The notes under the pieces were generated by a model. The model was not told the DNA's origin and searched no databases. It saw only the letters and a program-made list of their open reading frames with translations. Position numbers and translations under genes: made by a program. Shown here piece after piece: positions 26,658-38,078 of a stretch of 64,000 bases of DNA. The DNA comes from Bacteroides caecigallinarum. Its GTDB lineage: Bacteria > Bacteroidota > Bacteroidia > Bacteroidales > Bacteroidaceae. Location of the stretch: assembly GCF_016902295.1 (NCBI RefSeq), contig NZ_JACJLQ010000005.1, forward strand, positions 1 to 64,000, in the 5' to 3' direction. Positions within the stretch are counted from its first letter, which is position 1, and each line of letters opens with the position of its first letter.

Positions 26658-28553
26658 TTAACGGAAAAGTTTCTCTATATCATCATCATTCATGAGCGCA
26701 AGGACAGTTTTTCCATCCGGTGTATAATTAGGAGCCGAAACAGAAAACAGCCCGTCAACCAAAGCATTCATCTCGTCATTTGAAAGAATCTGCCCGGCAA
26801 CTATGGCCGACGCCCGTGCCATGGAAAGCGCAATCAGACTCTGAACTTCTTCTTTCACCTTGCATCCCTTCTCAATAGCAGAATGAACGATATTGGTTAT
26901 CAACGTTTCCGGATTCAATCCCTCAATATCGGCCGGAACGCCATTTATAGAATAAGTACCGCCTCCAAGAGAACTTAAATCGAATCCTAATGACACAAGA
27001 TCGTCCATTATTTCTTCCACAACCGGGACTTCAGACGGAGAGAAATGCACCATATCAGGAAACAACATTCTTTGTGACAGACCTACATGTTTTTGTATCT
27101 GCTCCATGTATTTGTCATACAGGATACGCACATGAGCCCTATGCTGGTCTATTATCATAAGACCCGACTTTACAGATGTAAGAATATAAGTACCTTTATA
27201 CTGATAATGCTGTGCCGACTTCTCTGCTACCAACGCATCAGGATGTTCATGATAAATAGTCGGTTCATCTGTTCCACCAGCATGCGAAGGTGAATCTACA
27301 AAACTTTCCTCCTCTGGAAATACGTCGGCTGCTTCATTATAATAAGAAGTTTTTTTCTCGAGTCCCTGATAAAAAGGTTCCCACTCAGTTTTCTTCTTAC
27401 CAGCGGAAGAATAAGATGAAGGAGGAACAATAGACGACTGATTGAATGGATTGTACGAAGGGTCATACGATGTGGCCGGCAGCTCACCTCCGGAATAATT
27501 ACCCATATCGATTGCTGGAATTTCAGGCATTCCTTCTGTATCGAAATCTATCGAAGGTACCGCATTAAACCTCCCTAATGTCTCTTTCACAGCAGCTGAC
27601 AATATCTGCCATATAGCCTGTTCATTTTCAAACTTGATTTCAGTTTTTGTAGGATGGATATTAACGTCAATATTTGCAGGATTGACATCGAAATAGATGA
27701 AATAAGACACCTGTTCGCCGATAGGCACCAAATGTTCATAGGCATCGGCTACAGCCTTATGGAAATATGGATGGCGCATATATCTGCCGTTAACAAAGAA
27801 GAATTGTCTTGCACCTTTTTTTCTGGCAGTTTCCGGCTTCCCGATAAAACCGTTAATATTCACCATAGTTGTATCAATATCGAGTGACAGAAGCTCTTGA
27901 TTCAGCTTTTTACCGAAAACCCCCATTATTCGCTGTCTTAACTGTATGGAAGGCAGGTTAAGTATCTCGGTCCCATTATGATGAAACGTGAACGACACAT
28001 CCGGATTAACCAAAGCTATCCTTTCAAACTCTGAGATTATATTGCTCAGTTCTGTCTGGTTTGATTTCAAGAATTTTCTTCTTGCCGGCACATTGAAAAA
28101 CAAATTTCGAACTATGAAATTACTTCCTTCAGGACATGCTACAGGCTCCTGCTTTTCAACCTTCGATCCGGATATAATAATAGAAGTACCCAACTCCTCG
28201 CCGTGCTGACGGGTTCTTAACTCCACCTCAGCTACAGCGGCAATAGACGCAAGTGCCTCGCCCCGGAAGCCCATTGTCCTTAGAGCGAACAAATCCGAAG
28301 CCTCGCGTATTTTTGACGTTGCATGACGTTCAAAAGCCAGTCTGGCATCTGTTTCAGACATACCCTTACCATTATCTATCACCTGTATGCAGGTTTTTCC
28401 GGCATCGGTCACAGACACATCAATATGAGTGGCTCCGGCGTCAATGGCGTTTTCCACCAATTCCTTAATAACCGAAGCCGGTCTCTGAATAACCTCTCCC
28501 GCAGCTATTTGATTTGCAACGGAGTCGGGCAACAATCGGATTATATCGCTCAT
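26658..28553 (-). CDS. mutL: DNA mismatch repair protein MutL
   Basis: 631 residues. The N-terminal GHKL ATPase is intact: [12 protein letters not shown] (about 31), DNGKGM (about 60), [18 protein letters not shown] (about 91) and the transducer domain with [12 protein letters not shown] disordered linker spans about 345-440. In the C-terminal dimerisation domain the segment at 469-480 reads [12 protein letters not shown]. The nuclease motif DQHA(x)2E(x)4E of endonuclease-type MutL is therefore altered at the A and both E positions, and the C-terminal PDGKT segment differs from the usual PHGRP. It follows the OstA-like and small membrane protein genes on the same strand. Confidence 0.95.
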   Translation of the reverse strand: MSDIIRLLPDSVANQIAAGEVIQRPASVIKELVENAIDAGATHIDVSVTDAGKTCIQVIDNGKGMSETDARLAFERHATSKIREASDLFALRTMGFRGEALASIAAVAEVELRTRQHGEELGTSIIISGSKVEKQEPVACPEGSNFIVRNLFFNVPARRKFLKSNQTELSNIISEFERIALVNPDVSFTFHHNGTEILNLPSIQLRQRIMGVFGKKLNQELLSLDIDTTMVNINGFIGKPETARKKGARQFFFVNGRYMRHPYFHKAVADAYEHLVPIGEQVSYFIYFDVNPANIDVNIHPTKTEIKFENEQAIWQILSAAVKETLGRFNAVPSIDFDTEGMPEIPAIDMGNYSGGELPATSYDPSYNPFNQSSIVPPSSYSSAGKKKTEWEPFYQGLEKKTSYYNEAADVFPEEESFVDSPSHAGGTDEPTIYHEHPDALVAEKSAQHYQYKGTYILTSVKSGLMIIDQHRAHVRILYDKYMEQIQKHVGLSQRMLFPDMVHFSPSEVPVVEEIMDDLVSLGFDLSSLGGGTYSINGVPADIEGLNPETLITNIVHSAIEKGCKVKEEVQSLIALSMARASAIVAGQILSNDEMNALVDGLFSVSAPNYTPDGKTVLALMNDDDIEKLFR

Positions 28554-28575
28554 AAATTATTATTCTCCCTTTAAA

Positions 28576-28872
28576 TCAAAATGTAAAGCTACCAGTAATC
28601 AGATAATGCAGTATATATAGCAAAATCAGTATGGCAACGAACAATGTAGCATAGCTCAATGGCTTTCTTCCACTATCCTTTCTGCGTTTCAGATAAGTAG
28701 TACCTTCTACAAACTTTCCTCTGATGTCTTCAGGAGAAAATTCCTTTGGCGGGAGCATTCCCAGTTCACGTTTTGCAGTTTCCTCTATCTTCTGCAACTT
28801 TTCCTTACGCTCATCCACATAAATATATTCGTGGTGGTAAGCTCTTGGCTTTCTCATTGTAAACATTCCCAT
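28576..28872 (-). CDS. Small single-pass membrane protein, function unknown
   Basis: 98 residues. A basic, charged N-terminal two thirds (DERKEKLQKIEETAKRELG, likely helical) precedes one C-terminal membrane helix (about 73-93, LSYATLFVAILILLYILHYL). An internal ATG at 28857 (MRKPRAYHHEY) is an equally plausible start. It lies 8 bases after the OstA-like stop and 22 before mutL, so it is probably cotranscribed with both. No family is recognised; the tail-anchor-like layout with the N-terminus in the cytoplasm is inferred. Confidence 0.75.
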   Translation of the reverse strand: MGMFTMRKPRAYHHEYIYVDERKEKLQKIEETAKRELGMLPPKEFSPEDIRGKFVEGTTYLKRRKDSGRKPLSYATLFVAILILLYILHYLITGSFTF

Positions 28873-28880
28873 AATACTAT

Positions 28881-30548
28881 CTATTTATTGTTAAACAAAT
28901 GCTCATTAGGCAACTCAACCGGTCCACGCACCTTCTTCTTGAACTGGTCTTCCAATTTCTTGCCTCTCCATATAAATATATCTTTCTTATTCAAAGGGCG
29001 AATATAGTCAAACCAGACGAAATTGTCAAGATGACTCTTCTCCAAAGGAATCTGCGTCATAGGATAAAGCGTACCGTTGGACTTCGGACTCATCACCATA
29101 CGCTCCAACTGCTGATTTTCCAAATAAATGTCGAGCTGACTGGTTTCTGAAACATTCATTCCTATAAGCAGACTGTCAGAGTCCATTGGGTAATAAACGA
29201 GTCTCACAGACCCTATAACTTCAACCTTCTCCATAAGTCCGTCCTCAAAATAAGCCTTTATTTCTTTGCCGGTTATCTGATTGTACAATGTAGTATCGAC
29301 CGGTATCTGTTCAACCGACAAGGCCTGATTAATAATATGTGCCCAGTCAATGGTACTGTCATTCATATAGATATTAATCTGCTCACCGAGTAATTGCTGA
29401 TTTTCATTCCACAACACCGGATCCTTATACATTATCAGACACGAATCTTTAGAAGAGAAAACAAGCGAATCGGCAACTCCCTGTATGTCAGTCCTGTAAA
29501 ATCTCACCTTGTGATATGCTCTGACTTCCCTATACATGGAATCAGTATCGAGATGAAACGTATTAAGACTGAGCGTATCTGCATGAAGGAAAAGGCTGTC
29601 ACCCTGAGAATAGTCCACCGCAAGAGCATTCTTAGTAACGAAAGCATTTTTCAGTCTTTCATTATAAAACCCATAGTCGCCAAACATCATATTCTTATTT
29701 ACAGTATCTGTCAATACAATATTCGAAAAAGCCTCACCTATACCTGTGTTTCTATCGTAAAACAAGGAATCGCCAGTCAGTTCTTTTCCATCATTCGACA
29801 ATATTGAACGCTGATACAAGTCTGCCTTACCAGTCTGGGTATAATAATATCCGGATTCAGAATATATATAATTGTCGTCACTGTAAATATCGGACGGACC
29901 AACAATATTTGCGACCTTAGTCATCGTATTGTATCGCAATGTATCAGACAGCATTGTAAACTGCGGATTTTCAAGTTTTACGTTATAGTAAAACACCGAC
30001 ATCTTGGTAGCCGGACTATATTCACCCCACTCGGAAGTCAATACGTTCTGATCGTCCATCATTGTACCACCATCAAAAAAATATCCCAGATTGAATATTC
30101 TATCATAGTTCAAACTGTCTGTCAGTAAGGTTGTATTACGGTTCTCCATCCTTACGTTCATCCTCATCTGCGCTATCTGGGTCAATCCGTCATAGTACAG
30201 TCTGTCCCCATACAGGAACAGCGTATCACCCTGCTCCATACGTACGTTACTGAACGCCTCGAAAGAGTTTATCTTATCATAATAATATGCACTGTCGCAA
30301 TACATATATACACTGTCATGACGGAAAACCACATTACCTACTACAACCTGCGCATCAGGATTGGCAGCATCTTTCTTCAACTTATCAGCCTTCAACAAAT
30401 ACACTTTACTTTTCTGCTTAGGCTGTGTGTTATTCCTTCCGTCCTGTAAATTAGCAGCAGTCAGGCAAAAGCCCAACAGGCAGAGAGCACACAACAACAG
30501 TACTCTCTGCCCGCCAAATAATCTTATTTTATTTTTTAAGTCAAACAT
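28881..30548 (-). CDS. OstA/LptA-like organic solvent tolerance protein
   Basis: 555 residues with an N-terminal hydrophobic segment (about 14-32, VLLLCALCLLGFCLTAANL) acting as signal or anchor. The body is a long array of beta-jellyroll repeats of the LptA/OstA type: YMYCDSAYYYDKINSFEAF, LFLYGDRLYYDG, LLTDSLNYDR and similar DSLxYD motifs recur. In Gram-negative bacteria this fold carries lipopolysaccharide across the periplasm. LptB is encoded further along in the window. Neighbouring upstream genes encode SurA-like chaperones, consistent with outer-membrane assembly. Confidence 0.85.
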   Translation of the reverse strand: MFDLKNKIRLFGGQRVLLLCALCLLGFCLTAANLQDGRNNTQPKQKSKVYLLKADKLKKDAANPDAQVVVGNVVFRHDSVYMYCDSAYYYDKINSFEAFSNVRMEQGDTLFLYGDRLYYDGLTQIAQMRMNVRMENRNTTLLTDSLNYDRIFNLGYFFDGGTMMDDQNVLTSEWGEYSPATKMSVFYYNVKLENPQFTMLSDTLRYNTMTKVANIVGPSDIYSDDNYIYSESGYYYTQTGKADLYQRSILSNDGKELTGDSLFYDRNTGIGEAFSNIVLTDTVNKNMMFGDYGFYNERLKNAFVTKNALAVDYSQGDSLFLHADTLSLNTFHLDTDSMYREVRAYHKVRFYRTDIQGVADSLVFSSKDSCLIMYKDPVLWNENQQLLGEQINIYMNDSTIDWAHIINQALSVEQIPVDTTLYNQITGKEIKAYFEDGLMEKVEVIGSVRLVYYPMDSDSLLIGMNVSETSQLDIYLENQQLERMVMSPKSNGTLYPMTQIPLEKSHLDNFVWFDYIRPLNKKDIFIWRGKKLEDQFKKKVRGPVELPNEHLFNNK

Positions 30549-30578
30549 TCAGTCTATTTAGGCAATAATGAAAATTTA

Positions 30579-31952
30579 TCATTCCTTAATCCATCCCGGA
30601 TATTTAAAATCACATTTTCTCCACTTAGGATTTATTCTGACATAAGTACTTTTCTGTTTCTGCAGAATCCATTCCTGAAGTTTCTCCTCACTGCGTTTGG
30701 CTGTCACCATACTTTTCAGTCTCTGATAATCTTCTGTGATAGTAGCCTTATGAGCATCTATTCTGTTTTTCAACTTAACTATGGCACAAACCTCTTTACC
30801 CTTGGAATTAATCATTGTGAATGGCTTTGACACTTCACCTATCTGCATACCTTCTACAACCTTAGCAACCTCCTGAGAAACAAGTCCGGCAAGATGCTGC
30901 ATCTCAAATCTTGCAGTACCCGTCTGTGGATTAGCCAACAAACCATGGTTATTTCTTGTATCCTTATCCTGTGATACCCATGTAGCAGCCTCGTCGAATG
31001 TAACCTTTCCCTTTCTGATGTCATTAGCCAAAGTATCAAGTTTATTCAGGGCTTCTTCTATTTCCTGTTCGTCCACTTTAGGTTTTATAAGGATATGTCT
31101 ATAACTGACACGGTCACCACGTTTTTCAATCAACTGCGCTATATGATATCCATATTCTGTTTCAAACACTTTTGAAATCTTTTTAGGATCTGTCATGTTG
31201 AATATCACATTTGCAAATTCAGGAGTCAATTCACCTCTACCTGTAAATCCGTATTCACCACCACGGCGTGCAGATCCAGGGTCCTCAGAATAATACATCG
31301 CCAATACCGAAAATGAAGATTCACCCTTATAAATCTGTTCTGTGAAATCACGCAATTGTTTCTTAACTCTTTCTATTTCCTCTTCCTTGATTTTAGGCTC
31401 ACGTATTATAATCTGCACCTCTACCTGTGTTGGAATACTCGGAATACTATCTGAAGGCAAGTTCTTGAAATAATTTCTAACCTCAGCAGGAGTAAGTTTT
31501 ATATCCCCCACAAGTTCACGCTGCATTTGCTGTACAATCAATCCATTACGGATATTTTCCCTTAACATCTCACGTATCTGAGTAGATGTCTTGTTATAAT
31601 ATTCCTCCATTTTTTCTTTAGAGCCAATCTGGTCTATCAGCCATGAAGCCTGTTGCTCAACTTTCTGAATAACTTCCTGTTCAGAAACTTCTATACTATC
31701 AATTTCAGCCTGATGTAAAAACAATTTCTGAACTGCAAGTTCCTCAGGGATAACACAATATGGGTCTCCGTCGAAACGTCTTCCTTCGTATTGGGCATTC
31801 AATCGCTCGTTTTCAACATCCGATTTTAAGATAGCCTCGTCTCCTACTACCCAAACGACTTCATCAATCACATTGTCCTGGGCTTTCACGGTTAATCCTA
31901 CAAACATCAGGAGTAGGAATAAACTTGATTTTATTACACCTAAATTATTCAT
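30579..31952 (-). CDS. SurA-like periplasmic peptidyl-prolyl isomerase
   Basis: 457 residues with a signal peptide (about 1-24). An N-terminal SurA-type helical domain (DEVVWVVGDEAILKSDVE) is followed by two parvulin (PPIC) domains, one from about 175 to 275 (ending RGGEYGFTGRGELTPEF and GYHIAQL) and one from about 285 to 385 (SYRHILIKPK onwards). SurA chaperones beta-barrel outer-membrane proteins. Its start overlaps the stop of the upstream lipoprotein gene by 8 bases, so the two are coupled. Confidence 0.9.
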   Translation of the reverse strand: MNNLGVIKSSLFLLLMFVGLTVKAQDNVIDEVVWVVGDEAILKSDVENERLNAQYEGRRFDGDPYCVIPEELAVQKLFLHQAEIDSIEVSEQEVIQKVEQQASWLIDQIGSKEKMEEYYNKTSTQIREMLRENIRNGLIVQQMQRELVGDIKLTPAEVRNYFKNLPSDSIPSIPTQVEVQIIIREPKIKEEEIERVKKQLRDFTEQIYKGESSFSVLAMYYSEDPGSARRGGEYGFTGRGELTPEFANVIFNMTDPKKISKVFETEYGYHIAQLIEKRGDRVSYRHILIKPKVDEQEIEEALNKLDTLANDIRKGKVTFDEAATWVSQDKDTRNNHGLLANPQTGTARFEMQHLAGLVSQEVAKVVEGMQIGEVSKPFTMINSKGKEVCAIVKLKNRIDAHKATITEDYQRLKSMVTAKRSEEKLQEWILQKQKSTYVRINPKWRKCDFKYPGWIKE

Positions 31953-32814
31953 TTGAGCTATTAAAATATTTTATATCATTACTTTCAAGAGCTTCATCAT
32001 ACAAATCTTCCTTCATCTTTGTTATAAACTCCACTCTTTTATTATTCATTATTATTTCTCTAATATCATTACCAGCATATTCCAAAGGCAAGATTTCACC
32101 CTTTCCCAAATAATCTTCAACATGAAGGAAATAATGAAAAGCCGAATCACTAACCTCTATATTCTTATTCTTACCGATACTATTCTTCACCTTATCACCT
32201 TCCTTAAGCGGAAACTTGAGAAAGATTTCATTTACAGGTCGCCATTTGTCATAGAAATATTCATAATCTACAGCATTACGCAAACCATATTTTTCAATTC
32301 TGTCAACAGAATACTCAGAAGAATTTTTATACCATTGTCTTACTTGAGATATTCCTGAAGCCGTTTTCGGAACTTTAATATATAAACCTTTTATGTAAGG
32401 TTCCGAAGCCAGAAACACTTCCTTATTCTTATCATAATATTCCTCTATCTCTCTATCAGGAATAGCGTTTCCTACTTCCTGACTGACGATATGTTCTATA
32501 TAGGTATGAGTAATCAACACCTTACGATACGAATTGACCAATTCGTTTATCCTTTCATTATCAGGAATATTACCTTCAGCTTTTGTATAAAGCAATATAT
32601 CATCAACCCAGTTTCTTATATACCTATCTGCTATATCGGCACTGTCTTTTTCTGACACATTAGGAGGAATTACAGACATGACATCCTCTTTATACAGAAA
32701 ATTCTTACCCACCTGTACCAATGGGGTTTTACCTCTATGGTCAACAGTTTCCGTACAACCAACAGTAAGTAATCCTAAAACCGTTATTACACAAAAAAGA
32801 TACTTATAATACAT
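31945..32814 (-). CDS. Periplasmic lipoprotein, SurA-N/PPIase-like without a clear catalytic domain
   Basis: 289 residues with a lipoprotein signal and lipobox LTVGC (Cys20). It starts the mature part with LVQVGKNFLYKEDVMSVIP, the pattern found at the start of SurA-type chaperone domains, followed by helical segments and YDKNKEVFLASEPYIKGLYI, which resembles the start of a parvulin domain. The canonical parvulin motifs are not clear, so it may be a chaperone-only paralogue. It lies between two related genes, suggesting a tandem duplication. Confidence 0.75.
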   Translation of the reverse strand: MYYKYLFCVITVLGLLTVGCTETVDHRGKTPLVQVGKNFLYKEDVMSVIPPNVSEKDSADIADRYIRNWVDDILLYTKAEGNIPDNERINELVNSYRKVLITHTYIEHIVSQEVGNAIPDREIEEYYDKNKEVFLASEPYIKGLYIKVPKTASGISQVRQWYKNSSEYSVDRIEKYGLRNAVDYEYFYDKWRPVNEIFLKFPLKEGDKVKNSIGKNKNIEVSDSAFHYFLHVEDYLGKGEILPLEYAGNDIREIIMNNKRVEFITKMKEDLYDEALESNDIKYFNSSNE

Positions 32815-32850
32815 TTTTCCATCAATCAGTGAACGAAGATACTGTATAAA

Positions 32851-34044
32851 TCAATTACTTCCACAAGAATTAACTGTTTTTAAAACGTCAATATACTTTT
32901 CTACCTTAAATTTACGTTCCAAATCTCCAAAATAAAGTTTCTCACGTTCTTGTTTATAGTCCTGAAGGAGTGTCTCATAAACATCTTTGTAACTGTCTGG
33001 CATATAATCAATACGCTTACCTATAAGAAAAGTATATGGATATTCATCCATTGCTTTAAAATCACCACACTTAAAAGCAAGTTTATCTACATATTCATTT
33101 TCACCAATACTGAAAAGACCTACATTTATCATAGACTGATAGTCCGCATTATCTTCGATTAATTCATTCAATCTGTCAGTCCATTGTTCCATAGGCAATT
33201 TCTTCAACCTTCGTTTTATCTTCGAAGCGACCTTCTTACTTTTACAATGAACCACCGCTCCCTTATAATGAGGATATTCCCATTTATATTTTTTCTTATG
33301 CGATTTGAAATATCTTTCAAGCTCGTAATCCGAAAATTCGCCGTAAGCCAAAATTATATTTTTGTCAAGTTCAGCAATAAGCAACGCTTCATAAGCATGT
33401 TTAAGCACTGTTTCAGTTTCACATTCACAACTTGTTTCTCTCACTATATGCACTCCTTCCGGAGAGACAAATGGCTTGGAATATTCACCTGAAGGAGTTC
33501 TCCCTAATGCTTCTTTCGTTTCATTTAGTAATGCACTTAAATCATGAATCCCTTCGATTTTTAGCATTTCATCCGGATATTTACGGGTTGCCTCAATAAT
33601 GGATACTCCTGACGAAAATTCGGAATACAATTTTTTCATGAAATTCAATCCATTATCCGTATCCTCATTCTGGCGTAATTTGTATGTCAATATCTGAATA
33701 ACAACATTATCCCCATTCTGTTCATTTCCTTTCACACAGTGCAAAGATTTATTATATAAAAGTTCCTGTCTTAAAGCGCCAAACTCCCTTATGAATTTTT
33801 CGTCTTTATCAAGTTTCCTCTCTATCGCCTCACGAACCTTCAGCTTATATCTGAGGAAATAGTAAAAATAATCTTCTTTTGAGCAACTGGACATCCCATC
33901 AATACTCCTGTAATAATCCTCATATTCTGACAAATAAATATTACTGCCATCTATCTTTAACAATACCACGTCAGAGTTATTGCCGGAATACAGATACTGG
34001 CAACACCAAATAAACATCAGACAAAATAAACAGAGCTTTTTCAT
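32851..34044 (-). CDS. Periplasmic parvulin-type peptidyl-prolyl isomerase
   Basis: 397 residues from the ATG at 34044, chosen because it begins a signal peptide (MKKLCLFCLMFIWCCQYLYS). The N-terminal part (VLLKIDGSNIYLSEYEDYY and a helical stretch with KLKVREAIERKLDKDEKF) matches SurA/PpiD-like chaperone domains, and the middle (about 135-220) ends with TPSGEYSKPFVSPEGVHIVRE, the end signature of a parvulin domain. A further helical C-terminal region follows. First of three tandem folding-factor genes; guaB lies 64 bases upstream on the same strand. Confidence 0.8.
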   Translation of the reverse strand: MKKLCLFCLMFIWCCQYLYSGNNSDVVLLKIDGSNIYLSEYEDYYRSIDGMSSCSKEDYFYYFLRYKLKVREAIERKLDKDEKFIREFGALRQELLYNKSLHCVKGNEQNGDNVVIQILTYKLRQNEDTDNGLNFMKKLYSEFSSGVSIIEATRKYPDEMLKIEGIHDLSALLNETKEALGRTPSGEYSKPFVSPEGVHIVRETSCECETETVLKHAYEALLIAELDKNIILAYGEFSDYELERYFKSHKKKYKWEYPHYKGAVVHCKSKKVASKIKRRLKKLPMEQWTDRLNELIEDNADYQSMINVGLFSIGENEYVDKLAFKCGDFKAMDEYPYTFLIGKRIDYMPDSYKDVYETLLQDYKQEREKLYFGDLERKFKVEKYIDVLKTVNSCGSN

Positions 34045-34125
34045 GTCATCAAAAAAAAACATGGACCATACATAAGCGTAAGCGCATTATATATGATCCA
34101 TGCCAACACTAATATTCAGTTAATA

Positions 34126-35607
<1,482 letters not shown>

Positions 35608-35632
35608 TTATGCTTTTGATTATTATTGCGTG

Positions 35633-35640
35633 CAAATATA
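35633..35640 (-). promoter_or_regulatory. Promoter of guaB
   Basis: CAAATATA on the plus strand reads TATATTTG on the minus strand, matching TAnnTTTG, about 30 bases before the guaB start. Confidence 0.65.
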
Positions 35641-35696
35641 CTATTTTTATACGAATTATATAAATGAGAATTATTATATTAACATATTTTTATGAC

Positions 35697-35737
35697 AAAA
35701 AAAATGCTTCGCCACAGTTAACAAACCGGCGAAGCAT
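35697..35737 (-). terminator. Terminator of recQ
   Basis: ATGCTTCGCC (35704-35713) and GGCGAAGCAT (35728-35737) are perfectly complementary. Read on the minus strand, a long T run follows (complement of the A run at 35697-35704). It lies 24 bases past the recQ stop. Confidence 0.92.
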
Positions 35738-35760
35738 CTCATATCTTTAACAAGCTTCAA

Positions 35761-37944
35761 TTAATTAGCCATTTCAGAAATAAACTTAATTCTAACCAAC
35801 CTTATTTCTTCTTCAGTGTAGTCATCACCAAGTTCATCCATAGCATCCTCGATTTTATCTGTTTCAGATTCCTTGAAATAATCATAGATATCCAACATGT
35901 GGTCCTCATCCATTATTTCATCAAGGAAATAATCAATATTCAGTTTTGTACCCGAATATACTATAGCTTCAACTTCATCAAGCAGTTCCTGAAAATCTAT
36001 ACCTTTTGCAACAGCAATATCATCCAATGCCACCTTTCTGTCAATACTCTGTATAATTGATACTTTAAGTTTAGACTTATTAGCAACCGTACGGACTCTC
36101 AAATCTTCAGGTCTGTCAATTTCATTTTCCTCACAATGAGTTTTAATCAAATCGCAGAATTCCTGACCATAACGTTTTGCCTTTCCAGCTCCTACTCCCG
36201 GAATATTCTGCAATTCCTCAAGAGTTATAGGATATATAGTAGCCATAGCCTCAAGCGAAGGATCTTGGAAAATAACATAAGGAGGAACATCCAATTTCTT
36301 GGACATTTTCTTACGCAAATCTTTAAGCATAGAATACAACACCGGATCCACCGCACATGAAGCGCCGCCTCGCATTGGAGTTTCTTCTACCTCATCCTCG
36401 TCAAAATCAGTGTCTTCAACAATCTTAAAAGATTTTGGATTCTTAAGGAACTTATGACCGCTCGGAGTAACCTTAAGCAATCCATAATTCTCCACATCCT
36501 TTGTCAAATATCCAGCAATAAGAGCCTGACGTATTACCGAGTTCCACAAGCGTTCTTCTTCACCCATACCCGAACCAAACACTTCCAGTTCATCATGTTT
36601 ATGGGCCAACACCTCTGATGTCTCTTTACCAAGCAATACATCTATTATATAATCTTGTTTGAAATTTTCTTTAACAGCAACGATTGTTTCAATCACTGCA
36701 CACAATAATTCCTGAGCCTCCACTTGTTTCTTTGGATTTAAACAGTTATCACAATTACCACAATTATCTTCCGTATATTCCTCACCGAAATAGTGCATCA
36801 AAACTTTCCTTCTACACACGGAAGTCTCCGCATACGCGGCAGTCTCCAGAAGGAGTTGTTTACCTATTTCCTGTTCAGATACAGGTTTTCCCTGCATGAA
36901 CTTTTCAAGTTTCTGTAAATCCTTATTCGAATAGAATGCTATACACTGTCCCTCGCCACCATCTCTACCTGCACGTCCGGTTTCCTGATAATATCCCTCA
37001 AGACTTTTAGGAATATCATAATGCAATACATATCTCACATCCGGTTTGTCAATACCCATACCGAAAGCAATTGTCGCAACTATCACGTCAATATTCTCCT
37101 TAAGGAAATCATCCTGATTAGTATTTCTTGTTGCGGCATCCATACCTGCATGATATGGTCTTGCCTTTATACCGTTTGCTACAAGTATTTCGGCCAGTTC
37201 TTCAACCTTCTTTCTGCTCAAGCAGTATATAATACCTGATTTCTCAGGATTCTGCTTAATGAATTTTATTATATCCTTGTCTATATTATTGGTTTTCGGA
37301 CGTACCTCATAATATAAATTAGGACGGTTAAAAGAAGATTTAAACTCTGCGGCATCAGTCATGCCCAAATTTTTCTGGATATCCATTTTCACCTTAGGTG
37401 TAGCCGTTGCTGTCAGTGCGATAACAGGCGCCTTGCCTATTTCGTTTATTATAGGACGAATCCTTCTATATTCAGGTCTGAAATCATGTCCCCATTCCGA
37501 GATACAATGAGCCTCGTCAATAGCATAGAAAGAAATCTTCACATGCTTAAGGAAGTCCACATTCTCTTCTTTCGTAAGAGACTCAGGAGCGACATACAAC
37601 AATTTTGTCTTACCTGACATGATGTCCGATTTAACCTGATCTATAGCCGATTTTGATAATGAAGAATTTATGAAATGCGCAACTCCATCTTCTTCACTAA
37701 AGTTACGCATAGCATCCACTTGATTCTTCATAAGCGCAATAAGCGGTGATATTACAATAGCAGTACCTTCCATAAGCAAAGAAGGCAACTGATAGCATAA
37801 CGATTTTCCCCCTCCGGTCGGCATCAGTACAAAAGTATCATTACCATCAAGCAGACTTCTTATTATAGCCTCTTGATTTCCCTTGAAAGTATCAAAACCG
37901 AAATACTTCTTCAATTGTTCTGCTAAGTTGATTTTTTCCGCCAT
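35761..37944 (-). CDS. recQ: ATP-dependent DNA helicase RecQ
   Basis: 727-residue superfamily 2 helicase acting in recombination and fork repair. Seen: Q-motif and Walker A MPTGGGKSLCYQLP (about 40-53), the DEAH motif YAIDEAHCISEWGHDFRPEY (about 138-157), ATATATPKV, the helicase C motifs ATIAFGMGIDKPDVR and YQETGRAGRDG, the zinc-binding RQC domain with CRRKVLMHYFGEEY and CGNCDNCLNPKK, a winged helix, and an HRDC domain (about 550-630). A further acidic C-terminal helical region (about 640-727) extends beyond HRDC. Single-gene unit with own promoter and terminator. Confidence 0.96.
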   Translation of the reverse strand: MAEKINLAEQLKKYFGFDTFKGNQEAIIRSLLDGNDTFVLMPTGGGKSLCYQLPSLLMEGTAIVISPLIALMKNQVDAMRNFSEEDGVAHFINSSLSKSAIDQVKSDIMSGKTKLLYVAPESLTKEENVDFLKHVKISFYAIDEAHCISEWGHDFRPEYRRIRPIINEIGKAPVIALTATATPKVKMDIQKNLGMTDAAEFKSSFNRPNLYYEVRPKTNNIDKDIIKFIKQNPEKSGIIYCLSRKKVEELAEILVANGIKARPYHAGMDAATRNTNQDDFLKENIDVIVATIAFGMGIDKPDVRYVLHYDIPKSLEGYYQETGRAGRDGGEGQCIAFYSNKDLQKLEKFMQGKPVSEQEIGKQLLLETAAYAETSVCRRKVLMHYFGEEYTEDNCGNCDNCLNPKKQVEAQELLCAVIETIVAVKENFKQDYIIDVLLGKETSEVLAHKHDELEVFGSGMGEEERLWNSVIRQALIAGYLTKDVENYGLLKVTPSGHKFLKNPKSFKIVEDTDFDEDEVEETPMRGGASCAVDPVLYSMLKDLRKKMSKKLDVPPYVIFQDPSLEAMATIYPITLEELQNIPGVGAGKAKRYGQEFCDLIKTHCEENEIDRPEDLRVRTVANKSKLKVSIIQSIDRKVALDDIAVAKGIDFQELLDEVEAIVYSGTKLNIDYFLDEIMDEDHMLDIYDYFKESETDKIEDAMDELGDDYTEEEIRLVRIKFISEMAN

Positions 37945-37996
37945 TGCTCCCTATGAATTAAATGATTCAACTATATACTGAAAAGTTCTTATGTAA

Positions 37997-38004
37997 CAAA
38001 GTTA
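37997..38004 (-). promoter_or_regulatory. Promoter of recQ
   Basis: CAAAGTTA on the plus strand reads TAACTTTG on the minus strand, matching TAnnTTTG, about 53 bases before the recQ start. Confidence 0.65.
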
Positions 38005-38078
38005 TAAACAACTTTCAATATTTTACAAATAAATACAGAAAAAAAATCATCTGAACATGTATTTTTTTCATTTACAAT

